64,000 nucleotides of DNA from Styela clava (taxonomy: Eukaryota; Chordata; Ascidiacea; Stolidobranchia; Styelidae): NCBI RefSeq assembly GCF_964204865.1, contig NC_135259.1, positions 3,658,001 to 3,722,000 of the forward strand. Direction: 5' to 3'. A program made the translations under genes and the position numbers. Below the pieces are notes generated by a model. That model was given only the letters and a program-made list of their open reading frames with translations, was not told the DNA's origin and did not search any database. Below, one piece after another: positions 26,331 through 39,583 of this stretch (position 1 is the first letter of the stretch; every line of letters starts with the position of its first letter).

Positions 26331-27649
26331 GTTTCTCTTGGAGTCCATATATTTGTAGACTGCGGTATTTACTGTTATGATACCGTGGTAACTCGAATCA
26401 GTTGGTATTTCAATTGAAGTTGAAACAGAATTGCGGAAGAAACTGAAAAATCCGTGTACCTGTAAAAGTGCCGCTTTGCCGAGAAGAAGTAAGTATAAAA
26501 GTCAAACAGTCTCTCATAAGCGGGGCTTGCAGTCACAGTTATAATTAATGACCTTTAATATGGGGGCCTTTTTAAATAGGTGAACTGTGTTGTACTGGGT
26601 ACCGGTACTAGTAAGTCAGTTACCATAGCCATGAAGCTGTTTCGCAGTTCAGTTTCGTGCAGGATACCCTATCCTGTGGTTTTCGGTGAAGGGATGATAA
26701 TATATTTCGTTTTATTCTAGGTTTCCGTATATTTGAGCATAGCTCTCTTGTATTAATAACATGTTGAATTCAACGAAAATAGGTGATGTTTGCACATTCC
26801 ACGGTGGTGATTTATCGTATCGAAGGCTTCACTCTTTATGAAGAACTTCGTGTTTCATAAACAAGTTTCCGTAGATTAATTTTCATACTATGTTCTATGT
26901 AGGTTTTTAATGGAAAATATCCCCCGTCACAAATTGCAGAAACACATTTAAATAAATACAGTTTTTAATAATCACATTACCAGAAATGTATAGAAATATT
27001 GAATATTATCAAAATTTACCAGAGTTCAAATTTTATCAATGTTGTTTATATTGAAGGCTAGGACACTAAAAAACTATATAAACACACAAATTAGACTATA
27101 AAATCCCCAAATGTGAAATATTTAAACATGAATAGAATCTTTGAATCATGTCTGGAGCAGCAGAAGTGACTACGAAGTTTCTGCATATATAACACTGAAG
27201 AACGACGTTACCACTATACGCATTAATATATATATATTCCAGATTAGGCAATAAAACATGCTTTCAATAACAATAACCTTTTATTAGATTGTGAAATGGT
27301 GGCCCTCACGCGGCGCCTCGTGTACCACGATCTATTTAATAATCATGTTTTGCATTAATCCGAATTAATGATAGCAGTTTTGTAGTTGACCAATAAAATT
27401 ACTGATATACACTTTTTACAAAAACATTAAAATAAAAAAAATAACAAAACAAAAATGAAAAGCAAGGCAATATTCCCAACAAGTCCCTATTTCTATTTAA
27501 AATTAATGCTATCGTTAATAATTTATTTAATTAATATATTACTTTGTGAATATTATATTTTAGGTCTTTAATATTAACAAATTGAAATTAGATCCTAAAA
27601 TGGTAAGACCACACAATGTCCAAACACCTTCTGACTAAATAGCCTACCA
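26331..27649. other. Intergenic, nothing recognised
   Basis: AT-rich non-coding sequence. At 26731-26752 it has one copy of the recurring ATTTGAGCATAGCTCTCTTG motif that also occurs twice at 60.1-60.4 kb. Confidence 0.4.
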
Positions 27650-27969
27650 CAGGGCTACTCAACTATTTTTATCGAAGGTCCGCAAACAAAACTTCAAAAT
27701 TATTTGGGTCCGGTCATTCCATAAATGATATTTCGTCATTCTTAATTAAACGAGCACTTCATCGACCGACTAATGATTAGTAGCAAATTAAAATTGTTCA
27801 TTATGGGGTTATTGTTCTTTTCGTATATGTTCAAAACTATGAAAGTCATTTTATAATAGGAAATTCAAAAAGTGGGGCTAATGATCCAAAATAAATAATT
27901 AGGTGCGGTCCAAATCCAATACTCGAAAGGTCCGGATTCGGACCGCGGTCCGCCAGTTGAGTAGCCCTG
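27650..27969. mobile_element. hAT MITE, 320 bp, perfect 8-bp target duplication
   Basis: Ends CAGGGCTACTCAACT and, inverted, AGTTGAGTAGCCCTG: 15-bp perfect terminal inverted repeats. The element is flanked on both sides by GCCTACCA (27642-27649 and 27970-27977). Subterminal GGTCCGCAAAC and GGACCGCGGTCCGCC also mirror each other. The intact target duplication suggests a fairly recent insertion. Confidence 0.93.
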
Positions 27970-30401
27970 GCCTACCATATACTGTTTTGGCTTACTCATT
28001 CGTTAAATATGAATTCGTGTTTATTGATCGCACGCAAAAAATTCTAATGCATGTTGTAGTTATCTATGATCTTCAATGACTCCACTGTGTTTTGCTTCAA
28101 ATATGACAAAATTTTTTTTGGTCATTTCGGTGTTTGAGATATGAAGTTCTATTGATTCTGTTGCATCGAAGAACATTACGTTGCTGTATATATCATATCC
28201 TGAATGTGAATTTTTTCCCAACTTCCTAATTTTTTTTATAATGAAATCTCCGATTTGAATGGTTTAATATAGTGTTTGATTGAGCTACGTTTATATTATA
28301 TTTCATTTTTATTATACATATAAATGTGATTAAAATGAAAAAAAATTGATATGGGTGATCAGGAAATACATTTTTTCTCGAACATATAAAATAGGAACTT
28401 TCCCATCATCCGGATAATTCTTCAAATGTATTGGATAATTCTATTCTGCAATAATTCTAACTTGTCCTAAAAAATCGGAAACTCTCGAATCATTCCGAGC
28501 ATTTTGAAATTTACAAACTATGGGAAAGCGAAGCATATTTCACAATAAAACGCTATATATTCAGAATAGGCATAATAGTCCCTTATGCATACACTTAACT
28601 TTACACCATTTTTCTAACCTCATACTCTGGAACCAAGTTACCTATATCTGAATCAAATTCATACAACCCCCTTTTATAGGTAGTGAACTCTTAATTTGGG
28701 GCAGATAAATCTGCTGATAACGAGCCCATATTAGTCAAACTGAGTGGATTGCTTTGAAATATTAGGTCGGGGCATCACTGAAGTCACTTCATCGGTACTA
28801 GATTATTCTTGTTTAATTGCGGCAAAGACACGTCTATTGCCAGTCAACTCCTGGCCGTGAGAATAGCTAGCCAAGGAATAATTCCAAGGACATGAACATA
28901 ATGGTGGAGCAGTGCAATTGGGTAAGTGCACTAACGAGTGATGTCAGGGGGATTTCGATTTTCTCACATTCAGACACTAATTTGAAATTAAGGAAGTTGA
29001 TGAAACGGCTAAATTACATGTCGAACCACGGGCCCATGGCCTCTCGCGCAATTAACAGTCCCGGTCGGGTATAGTAATAGCCACCAAATTTTTGATAGTT
29101 CTTAAGGATAGTTCCGAACTGCATTTCGATCAAACTAGCTAATCCCACACCCGGCGCGGCTGTTTAAAGCCGGCGAGAGGCCAAGGTTCGTCAAATGAAT
29201 TCACCGTTTACCGGAATTCTTTTATTCCAGCATAAAAAACCTAAATGTGGAAAACATAAATCTCTCAACATCACTGAGTGGTTTACGTAATTTCTCGCAA
29301 CTGCTCCACAATTTACACTCACGCGTCTGAAACGATTATCAGCTAAATATTCCCAAATCAGGAATGGACTGGTACCGCGGAATAAACAAGATCATTCCAG
29401 TAGAGAACACCCATTCAAAATATACAGCAATCATTCTAGCACGTTTATACTGGATTTTGTCAGAATGCCAAAAATTAAGATTAAGCTTCCACGCTGGCCA
29501 GTTTTTGAAAATCGTTTTAAATTCTAATAATATTATCTAAAGTAAGACAAATCTCTGAACGAAAGGGAGACTTTGCTAGGTAGCCTATAAGCAAAGCATA
29601 ATCTAACTAAAACTACAAAAAATGTACTTTATGCGCTGGTGACGCTTTTTTAATAATGCCTCAAGTTAAGAATTGATTTATTACCTCGTAGAACATGTCT
29701 TAAAATAGCAAAGGGTACTCACTCTAAGAAAATATCAATCTGTGTTTGGACTGCATCACATATTCACGTTAAGATCGTTCAATAATGCAGTATGTTTTGC
29801 ATTATTCGTTTGACGTTCAATTTTTATAACTTTTGCCAGTTTCTAATATAAAATGTTTTATTTTGTCACGACACAGGTATTTAATGGTCGCGGGTCATTA
29901 TTACCTACTTAAATATATTTCTTCACTATAAAATTTGTACGGTATTTTTTCAGCGATACACTTATTTGAAATGTTCTAACTGTACAGAATCATAAACAAC
30001 GCACATATGTGACGTGTAACTAATTCTGAAGCATAGTGATAGGTGAGGATCATAGATAACTCTGACCAAACAAGCCAAAAAATGTTGAGTTGTGTTGTCA
30101 TACCATCTTTGCTAAACATTTTTTTATGTTAATATATCAAAATTTAAGGTAAATAAAGATATAACCGTGATTGAGAGCTAAACTAATACGTTTCATCAAT
30201 TTCAAAAGAGAAATGGTGGGGCAGATGAGGTAAGCTTTTATAAAAAATGTACATAAAAAGTGGATTTTTAAACATATTAAAACGTTAGGATGTTGGGAAT
30301 ATTGCCTTACAAAAAATACAAAATATAACAAAATAAATTTTTAAAATAATCACGACTAGCACAATCAAAATACGACGTGCTGTCGTATACAATATCCTGG
30401 A
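27970..30401. other. Intergenic; GC-richer island at about 28780-29200
   Basis: Mostly AT-rich. A stretch at 28780-29200 is richer in G+C (for example CCCACACCCGGCGCGGCTG near 29140) and contains a 60-residue frame at 28892-29074 with no recognisable motif. It may be an old element or an unannotated exon; I cannot decide. Confidence 0.35.
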
Positions 30402-33400
30402 TTATTGCCGCTTTCTGTCCTTACTGGGAGGACCTAGAATTAAAAAAATATTTATTTCGATTTGTATCTATTTTATTTTATTAATAAAAGCCACCTATGC
30501 AATAATATGATTTACTGCTGGAGAGAAATTGCCTGAAAGAGTTCTTCAACGATTTCTATATTAGCATAAAGAAGTAAACCTTACATTTTCCAGTTGCCTT
30601 TCTCAGTAACTCTTCCTCTTCTTCGCGAGTAATAACCTGCATTTGAGATTTGAAAGCCACTGGTTTTCTTGTCTTACGAACAATGGTGTTGGAAGTTGGA
30701 AATGGAGCTGAAAACTCGGCAAAAGTTCCAGAGAATTCAGCTGAAAATAGATGTTATACTATTAAAAGAAATTAAATCACAACTTTTTAAAATAAAATCG
30801 ATGTAGGCTACTTTAGCACATCTTCAATTGCCCAAATTATCACTACGGCAATAAATATTCGAAGAAAAAGGTATTCAGATTTGGAACTGACGTTTATAGT
30901 ATTGTATGTATTGTTTACAAGAAATTTCTAACGAGTTAATGAATTCAACATAGTGAAACTTACGTTCTATCCTGGTGGCTGCGACAAATGGCTGTATGGT
31001 CTTTGAGATTTGAATCTTAAAAATTGAACAATAAATAAACTATTATATACTTGATATTCTAATTGTTCATTGAGATCTGTTACCTGTTACTTGTGCTCTA
31101 ATTTTTGTCAATATTATGTTCAAAATATGCAAATTTCCAGAATATTTTTTATGAAAAACAGTTTTTTAAATGAAGAAGTTCAGCCTAGTTAGCAATAGTT
31201 AATATAATTTCAAACCATCAAAATGTCTTTGAAGGAGGTATTAATCTCTGAAAGAGTGCTACTCACTTGTAGCCTTAGAATGTAAATCTAATAATGATAC
31301 AGTGTGAAAAAAGTGAAACAAAACAGTATTCAATTGGTTTACCATTTCGGATGGTGAAGGTAGAAGTGAAATCGGTTCTGGAACCTTTTTCTTGTATTTT
31401 TGAAGAATTGAAGTGATTTCACGCTTTAACAATAATTAAGTTAAGTCAAATTCGAGTGATAGTGAACCAGTATCCAAAAAACATCTAATGCTTTGAATGA
31501 AACAAGAGAAATATGCTTAAATATAGTGACACGAATATCGCATCAGTTCCGATACGGTTAGTCACAAGAACACTGTGTTTGCTAAAATGATTGACGGGCA
31601 AGTGGTGGTATGTAATAAAAATTGATCCCCTTCAACTAGAATTCAATAATGTTCTTGGGGAAATATCGGGTTCCATCATGATTTGAAAAAAAACTACTGT
31701 AATTGCCACTGGCTTCTATCTTCCATATACTGGCAATTTGATTTGGGCGAAGAAAGGCGATTTTTCAACAACAACAATAATCGTAACAACCAACAACAAC
31801 AACAATTTTGTTAACTCCATAATACCCGAGGTATCTTTGCCCAATTCATTCCATTTTCATAGTCTACCTCAATTGTGCAATGGTATGTTCTTCAATCGAA
31901 AACAGCTACAAAAAAATTAAACCATTTCCTAAATCCTTCATACCTTCTCCTCTTCCTTTCTGCGAATGATATCCATCGTATCCAGAACCACAGACTGAGC
32001 AATTCCTCTGCACATTTTCTGCAAAAACATTATAACTTATCAATAAGTAAGCAAAAAATAAATCATAAACTAGACTTTGTTATAATTTTTTTAATACAAA
32101 AGTTAAAGTGGTATTTCAAATTGCAAAAATTAAAATTCATTTGCATAAATATCTGAAATGTAATTATTGCAAGAATTCAATACGAAAATGTGATTGCCAT
32201 TATTTGTTTAAAGTAAACGGGTTAGAATTATAAAACAGAACCTCGGTACGATTCTTCTCTACTGACGCAGTGTATCCAGACAAAATATTCATCACATTGT
32301 CATCACCAACATTCTGAAAATTTGATATAAATAAATTTTTGCTCAAATCTAATTCAAGTATATAGGGGAGATTCAGTTTTGGGCCACCATTTTTTTTGTC
32401 TGTTTTCAATCAGAACCCTGAACATTTAATTCAACCGATACTCCCCGAAGCACACTTATAACTCTGCTATACAATTTCTGTTGGTTTGTAACGTGTAAGG
32501 GACATTTCCAATATATATATATATCTAACGTACCTCATCCTTCTCATGTGCCAGTTGAACAATTGCTCCACAGATTGCATTGAAAGCCATTTCACCTGCA
32601 ATTTCTCTCTAAAAAGAAATTTGTATTTCTTTTGAGAGTAGAGAATAATATCGTAATAAAAGTTAGAAAGTTTTGTTCTGGAAGAAAACTTTTGCCAAAT
32701 ATCACATTAATTATGAATGGCAATATTGAATTCTTTTGCGCATTCCAAGTATTAATGCCTTCAACACCTCATAAATTCCAGCTGCCTAAATGCCGAACGT
32801 TTGATATATATACAGTGATATATACAGTGTAATCCTGTGTAAAAATGTTATTTAAATAATATCCGAATTATTTGTATTATACTCACCAATTCCATGGCAA
32901 GTCTCATTGACTGCAAAAATTCTTCTCTCTTACGCTTCTCTTCTTCCTGATAAATGAATAAATAAATAGATAAGGATGCTATTTAAAACGATTTAATATA
33001 TATCAAACTACTAAATGTGTTCAGTGTGCGATTTTGTTTTCATATTTTTTGAATAAACATGGCCAAAAACACGTTGGTTAGTTCAATTGGTCTACTTCGG
33101 AGATATAATGCTCGTATTAAACTTACTTCCTTATTGATATTATCCTTCGCACTGCCAATAGCTTCCGCAACAAAGTCGTTGATATTCTGCCAAAGAAAAT
33201 AAATAGAGATAGAAAACTTGTTCCAGCAAAAGCCCAGTATATTTCATTGAACTGACTCAATTTTAATCTACAACTAGAGTTACTAAATAAATTATAATCA
33301 AATGAAAAAGATTGGACGATATGATAAATACCTTCGCGATCGAAGATGCATCACTGCTGTTACCAGATTCTGCCTGTGTTGAAAAAAACAACTATTTTTA

Positions 33401-36400
33401 ATAATTTATTCTATATTTATATATTGACTATAACGCATTAAATAGTTCATACTTTAGGATTGACGGTGCCTTTTGCAGAATCAATGACATCCGTAACGAA
33501 GTCGCTGAAATCCTGAAATGTGTATGTAGTAAATAAATTAAAATAAATAATAGTACAAAGATGTTTATCACAGTAATGATTAATATTTAGATATGAGCAA
33601 AGTAAGATAATATAAAATTCAATACCGCAGAAATCGAATCATCAAACGAATCGAAAAAATCATCATCATACGCTGCACTCTCATCTTCATTCTTCTCTGT
33701 GCTCTGTCACAAATATTAGTAGTGATAATAACAGGGTTTATTCGATCATATATGTTCCTATTTTCATGATGGAAATCCCAATCCCCTGGAGGCTCTTCTG
33801 CGTCTCATGAGTTCGAGATCGAGCAGTTTACAACCTTTATACTCAAGTATTTTAAAACATTCAATGCGTAAAATATAATCAGATTAATTTGCTTACAACA
33901 GACGATTTTTCATCTCCATCTCGACCACCCACTGGTTCATCATCAGCTGCAGACACCAACTTGCCACCTGAATCCGTAGACTATGAATAGAATCAAAATG
34001 TAATTATTGGGTTAATGCAATGTAATATATCTCTGTGATGACAAACCACAATTCAGTCACGGCTTAGTCAGAGTCAAGTACCAGCTTCAAATTCGAGTTC
34101 TAAGCCCCCCTCTCCTGTGGCAAGTCAAACCGTATCACTGCTATTTCGAGTCACAATTCAAATTAAAGTCAATGTAGATTTCATGAACAACAGTAAAATG
34201 GATAAATGTGAATCACATTGACACCTGAAAATACCATCTTAAGATTGACCCAACATTTTTTTAAACTCAAACAACTGAGATTTACTTATATAGCGTGGTT
34301 CGAAAATTTGGGCAAAATACTAAGGGTTGGAAATACGCTTACCGTAGCGATTCTTATTACCTTGCGCGGGCTCAAATCGCATGGGGCATAATCGTTTACA
34401 TAATCGGCGTAACGTTGGGTGAGAATTGAATCACTTAGAATCAATGACTAGATTATCTTCAACACTGCTTACTAGAAACAAACTGTAATTTACTTTTGCA
34501 GGCAAGGGTGTGCGTGGGACGCAGGTTGTGCCACCACCCCCACTGTCACATGCATCGTTCATTGTTTTGTTTTCCACCTTCTCTGGTGAAGGTGTGCGTG
34601 GGGAACAGGTTGCTCCACCACCCCCACTGTCAAATGCATTGTTCATTGTTTTGTTTTTCATCTTATCCAGTTTGTCGCTCTTTGGGAAGCATGATGTAAT
34701 AATCTGTTATAAGGATTATAGTTATAAACAATTCGATAGGATACAATACATAGATTATGTATCCTTAATTTGACAATGCATCCTTTTTTATATAAATATT
34801 AATAATAAAGTAATAAGTAAACCTTACTTCCATCATAGTTCTTAGAGACCTTCCATGCTTTTTGTCGCGGTTCTCCGCTCCTCTTATGTTAAGATTCATC
34901 TTCTTTTTTCTCTGTGAAAAACACATTACATTAACCTGATTGTAACTATAGACACGAACAATTATTTATGACAAGGTCTGTGTGTTTCCTAATTAATAAA
35001 ATGAGTTCTGTTGCTACTATTCTCTCTTCCCGAAGGGGGTTGTACACTTGCAGCAGAGTAGTAGCATGTTTATAAAGAAGGAAGTTGTTCAACAGAGCAT
35101 TGGCTGTCTAGTATTTCCTACTACTAACAGAAATTATGTATTGAGCCACAATCTCTGAAATACGAAGTCACATTAGTTGTGCCCACCACGCTAACAGGAG
35201 TTGAGTAGTATTGTACCTTCAGGCCGGAAAGAATTTTATTCAAAGTAGTTCTGACAGCTTCCTTGTTGATGTTATCTTTAACATATTTCTCTCCACAGTT
35301 TCTTCTCTTCTGTTTTCTATACCATCTTCCATTCCTCTATTAAAATAATTAGGAAAAGGGTGAAGATTTATTTTAAAAGAGACGAAGATAATATATAAAT
35401 ATTTAAGCTTTTTCTTATCTACAATGCAATCAATTAATATATGGTTAATGAATATAATATATCATACGTTCTCATTAGGCTCGAAATCACAACTCTGGTC
35501 CGATGACGAATCTTTGGTCTCATATCTGAAGAAACATGGCAAGCCCTGGGAATGTGAAGGTTAGGTTTGAAAATTTGCAAACGACCATATCGGATAATAA
35601 AACTGAGTATTGTAATATACCAAAAATAATAAACAAAACAGGCTAGATTCAGGCAAAAGAAACTATGGGTTCGGGATTTGGAATAAACGCTAAACAGCAT
35701 CATCATCAATTTTTCATCTTGAACTTTGAAACGTCATAAAAACTTTAAAATAATAGCTAAATCCTCTAATCATAATCGACGAGTAACCCATTAGCGTCCA
35801 TGCCAAAATATGCTTGGTTTTTGGTACAGCTTCATGAGGAATGATGAAATATAGTTTTCCTTACCACAGCATTGTTGGCTTTCTTCAGTCTCTTACCAAA
35901 CCAAGTCACAAACGCAACGACGCATTGTACAGCGCTCAAGTACTGCATTTCTTCATCATCTGGTTTCTAAAATAAATGAAGATAATACCTCACCGAATAA
36001 TCACCGAAGACGATGTCAATCACGACTATTGACCAATTTCGGTTGAACATAGTCATTTGTCGTGGTGGAGTAGTTACTCGACGGACCACCAGAAGTATGC
36101 GCAACCTGAACATAGTACGTGTGTACCGGTTAGGGTTCAGGTTGTGCGACATCTTGTTGCGCATACTTCTGGAGCACCGACTCGACTTTACACGGAACTC
36201 AAAGTTGCCCGTACTTGGCTCGAGACTTATAGCATTATGCATAGATTCACTATTGCTAAAAAATAATTGAAAAAAACTACCCAATACAACCAGCATTTAG
36301 CAGGAATATTATGATTCTTTATGTTTTTTAAAGAAAGTTCGATAGATCTCAACTAAAACGGTAAAATCGATTGGATAAAATTGTAGGAGATATGGAGGAA

Positions 36401-36978
36401 CACCCTGACGGGCTATGGCTATTGCTAGTAATTTCGTTCGCTCTTCTTTTGCAGGCTTGAATTTCTTCCCGTAGATTTTTCAAAACAGTGACTGATTATT
36501 GCTTTAAATATAAAATACTGGTTCTGTGTTTAAAAAACAGAGTCGATGAGATATGTGGATAGATAATTTTTGGGATCTTTTTTTTCTAGGAACATAAGAT
36601 TCATTTCTGCTTTTGATCACATTGCACGATCTGCGGTGAACTTACATATAATATGCAAAAAACAGACATCAATTTCTTATAATAGACAAATAACCTATAT
36701 AATTTAATAAACTCCCACCCCTGGTTATCACGAAACTCCTTGTGACGAGATAGAGTTCAGCAAATCTCTGTATATTTTTCGCTAGAAAAAATCTGTCTGT
36801 CAACAATCGGCACAATACAGAAAAACGCGTTCAAAAATTAGTTAAGTAATTCACTCACTGTATCCAACTTTTTGCGATTTTTTCGACTCCGCTTTTTGGT
36901 ACTACCGGTACGTGATATGCCATATCCCCCGTCATCATCTGGTGGGAAGACTCCCACTTTATTCCGGCGAAGTTTCAT
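30402..36978 (-). CDS. Novel multi-exon gene, about 538 residues, family unknown
   Basis: Exons (minus): 36978-36859, 35966-35865, 35336-35217, 34911-34828, 34703-34494, 34447-34361, 33980-33897, 33703-33626, 33512-33453, 33373-33332, 33186-33127, 32946-32887, 32608-32534, 32313-32242, 32018-31944, probably 31390-31343, 31015-30964, 30740-30585, 30433-30402 (stop TAA). All joins hold frame; the first 16 exons are phase 0-0 and three are exactly 60 bp. The N-terminus is basic (KKRSRKNRKK). Exon 2 has a hydrophobic stretch (LSAVQCVVAFVTWF). Exon 5 carries a 28-residue tandem duplication with DSGGGG. Exon 8 is acidic. Exons 9 and 11 encode related DFVTDVIDSAK / DFVAEAIGSAK segments, and exons 12-15 encode charged helices. 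INDFVAEAIGSA and AFNAICGAIVQL fit the degenerate RII-binding (AKAP) helix pattern. No enzyme domain was found; a scaffold protein is a guess. Confidence 0.75.
34494..34703 (-). repeat. Two 84-bp tandem repeats within exon 5 of the novel gene
   Basis: The exon encodes two consecutive 28-residue units of the form N-K-T-M-N-x-A-x-D-S-G-G-G-G-x-T-C-x-P-R-T-P-x-P. The DNA repeats are strongly similar, including the GGGGGTGGTGG core, so this is a recent in-frame expansion. The TPSP/TPLP ends could be proline-directed phosphorylation sites (inference). Confidence 0.85.
36088..36172. repeat. Nested hairpin in intron 1 of the novel gene
   Basis: Outer arms CCAGAAGTATGCGCAA and TTGCGCATACTTCTGG are perfectly inverted. 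Just inside them, CAACCTGAAC and GTTCAGGTTG form a second perfect inverted pair around a loop of about 25 bases. It could be the core of a fold-back element or a structured transcript segment. Confidence 0.75.
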
Positions 36979-38308
36979 GGTACCCGACAGCGAATAGTAG
37001 CTCATTAACTGGTTTCTTTAGAATTACAATATTTGGGAAAACACATGCCTTATTACGTCATAATGAGCGTACGCCATAATGGGCAATGTTCAACTTGTCA
37101 GCTACAAGTAGGTTACACGGCTATTTTCTATAAAATGAAAGAACCAGATCTATCGTCTTGTTGATTTCCAGTGAAAATTGATGAAAGTTGAGTTCCACAT
37201 GGAAAAGATGTATTGCAGGGCAAGATCTTCAGCTTGAAATCCTCATGCGCGCGCACCAGTAACTCAGCCATTGCGCCATTTGCCTACCAATACTTTACTT
37301 CAAAGCAGAGGTTGGCGCCTAAGATTTTCGCGCAAATGTACTGCTTTGGTCTCGGAAATGACTTGACCGTTATTGCGAAATTATCATCGACAATCACCCA
37401 GTCTGAATTAACCCTCTTTTTCCGCTGGTTACAATCGACTTTTTGTACCATTTTATAATATGTAATGACTAGTTAACCAAACGTGCCATGAACACCCCCA
37501 ATATCTCTTTGAAAAGCCTATTTTCGCGTCTTCCTACTAAAACGCGCCCAGATGACGTTTCCGCAAACTGTTCGACCTTACGCCGGTAAGAAGAGAGAAA
37601 TTTCAAAAAATTTTGAGAGAACGTTTCACACTCTCATCGCTCCGATGAACACGTGTTACAAAGAAACAAGATTTAAGCGCTCTGCTCAAAGAGCATTACG
37701 TCACCATTGCAGAAAAACCAGACTCAGCTTCGCAAGCGAAGCGAAACGCGAAATATTCAATGATATGTAAGAGCATGTTCACGATAGTTGTCTGGAATCT
37801 TTGTTTGTTTATTATGTGCGCGAAATTGTTTCCCGCTCGATCAAATGACTTATCTTTGAAGTAATGACAAATACTTTCGTGTATCTCTAAGCTTTGAAAT
37901 ACCTACACAAATAAAATTCACCTAGTAGTAGAATAAAAAATTTACAAAAAAAAAAATTTTGACGGATCAAGCACGGATCGTAGTTGGAAGCCAAAAATGA
38001 TTTTAGTTAGTGCGGGAATACTTCACAAAACATGAACATAAACGTAAAATAGTCCGAAAATAACTATTATTGTCATATTATGACCAAGGATGGTAGTACG
38101 AATATATATATCATTAGGAAAAAGAGAGTTAACACAAGCAACTACGCTAAAGCATAAGAGTGTTTATTGTAATACTTCAAAATGAATGAGGATTACCACA
38201 CATTGGATCAGAATCAAGCTCTGTCTAAGAAACTACACAAAAGCACGATGCCATCTATTCACACATTCTGTCATAGACATGGTACGTACAGGCAATTATA
38301 AAAAGGTA
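36979..38308. other. Upstream region of the novel gene; no gene seen
   Basis: A TACGTCATAATG word at about 37054-37065 lies upstream of exon 1; a TGACGTCATAATG word stands in the comparable place (about 41308-41320) before the duplicated exon at 41.1 kb, so part of a CRE-like promoter element may be shared. Frames at 37213-37458 and 37552-37770 are somewhat GC-richer but match nothing known. A self-complementary TTCGCAAGCGAAGCGAA occurs near 37729. Confidence 0.35.
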
Positions 38309-39563
38309 TCAGGTATACACTATACCAGAGTTTCCCAAACTTTTTCGGCCGCGGAACACTTACACTTTTTATCTCGCCTCGCGGAACACCAAAAGATGAA
38401 AGGGTAAAATTGATAAAAAAAAAACAGTGCAATGTAGCGGTTCCCAATAGGTTCGTCGTGGCGAGTTGAAACTGACAGAATTGTGTTAGACATACCTAAA
38501 ATATGATTGAATATTTTACATATTTCATTTTTCATAAATGTTTTATTGCTTCTCAATTTGAATGCTGTGTATATAAATCAACAAATTTTTTTTCCCCTTC
38601 TACGTCGTTTACTTTTCATTACGCAGTGTTTGCCTCTAATGTTACGTCTAATGGAGATAGACGTACTTGCTGCAACTTCGCGAGCTGCAGTTTATTTATA
38701 TGCTGAATCGAGTTCAGCGAACATGAGTAATTTTTTCAGCATTTCAAAGTAAAACCAGGCAGAGATGGCGGAAAAAGAGTTGACCATTTGTCTTCATTCA
38801 TTATACCTACTTGTTTGCCTATCTATAGCAAAACCGAAAGGATTGATGCAAACTTGATAAAAAGCTAGGACGACAGTTAACGAAAATGCGTTGAAGACGT
38901 GTTCCGCGGTACACAGTTTGGGAAACGCTGCACTATACAGTCATGCATTCTACTTCAAATATTCTCTGTTGAGCACCCAATCAGCAGGCTTGCGGTGAAT
39001 ATACACACATTCGATCCGGAATCGCATTCCAAACTCTCGGGAGTCCGAACCGGAGTCGCTTCCTTAACTACGGAGTCGGAACCGGAGTCAAACTCTTGTT
39101 TTCAGGAGTATGGTGCCGGCACTTCAGTCGAACTTTTGAATTATCTGGAGTGCGGAGTCAGAATTTGAGACATAATGATGACAATTGAGATTAAAATTTC
39201 CCACAAAAGCATCAGGTTGACTAAGCATTCTCAACAGACTATAAGGGAAGGCAGGCTTGCATACACAAAGTTTTTGTTATGAATCATTTCCTGAAATTGG
39301 AGTCAGAGTTTCTTGTAAATCCGGAGTCGGGAGACATTTCGCAAATATCTATCTGAAAGTTTGGACTTGAGGCAGGTGTGAATTTTCCCCGATTCCGCAG
39401 TTCGACAAAAATACCACACAAAAGTACGGTAGTATAAATTCACAACTTATCCCAGATGTAGGCTGTAGTTCAAAAACTAAAAAAATATGTTCCTTTACGT
39501 CGTCCTATAAAGGCCCTGTGCCTTACCTTGTAGCGGAGCGCATAAGTGTATATTCAAGTAAGA
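38309..39563. repeat. Local direct repeat, copy 1 (contains a hAT insertion)
   Basis: Without the 605-bp hAT element, this copy aligns with 39584-40226 from TCAGGTATACACTATAC through CGGAGTCGGAACCGGAGT-rich sequence to GTAGCGGAGCGCATAAGTG. The CGGAGTC words recur as short degenerate repeats. The copies differ by scattered substitutions and small indels. Confidence 0.9.
38326..38930. mobile_element. hAT MITE, 605 bp, with matching empty site next door
   Basis: Left end CAGAGTTTCCCAAACT; right end, inverted, CAGCGTTTCCCAAACT. Both ends continue into CGCGGAAC sequence. Flanked by perfect 8-bp duplications CACTATAC (38318-38325 and 38931-38938). The neighbouring repeat copy has a single CACTATAC at 39592-39599 and no insertion. 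Non-autonomous: no transposase frame. Confidence 0.95.
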
Positions 39564-39583
39564 TATACACACTATATTCTTGT

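Noticed and set aside
36117-36140. Telomere-like TTAGGG next to GGTTCAGG
   Set aside because: A single unit only; it is the loop and arm of the hairpin, not a telomeric array.
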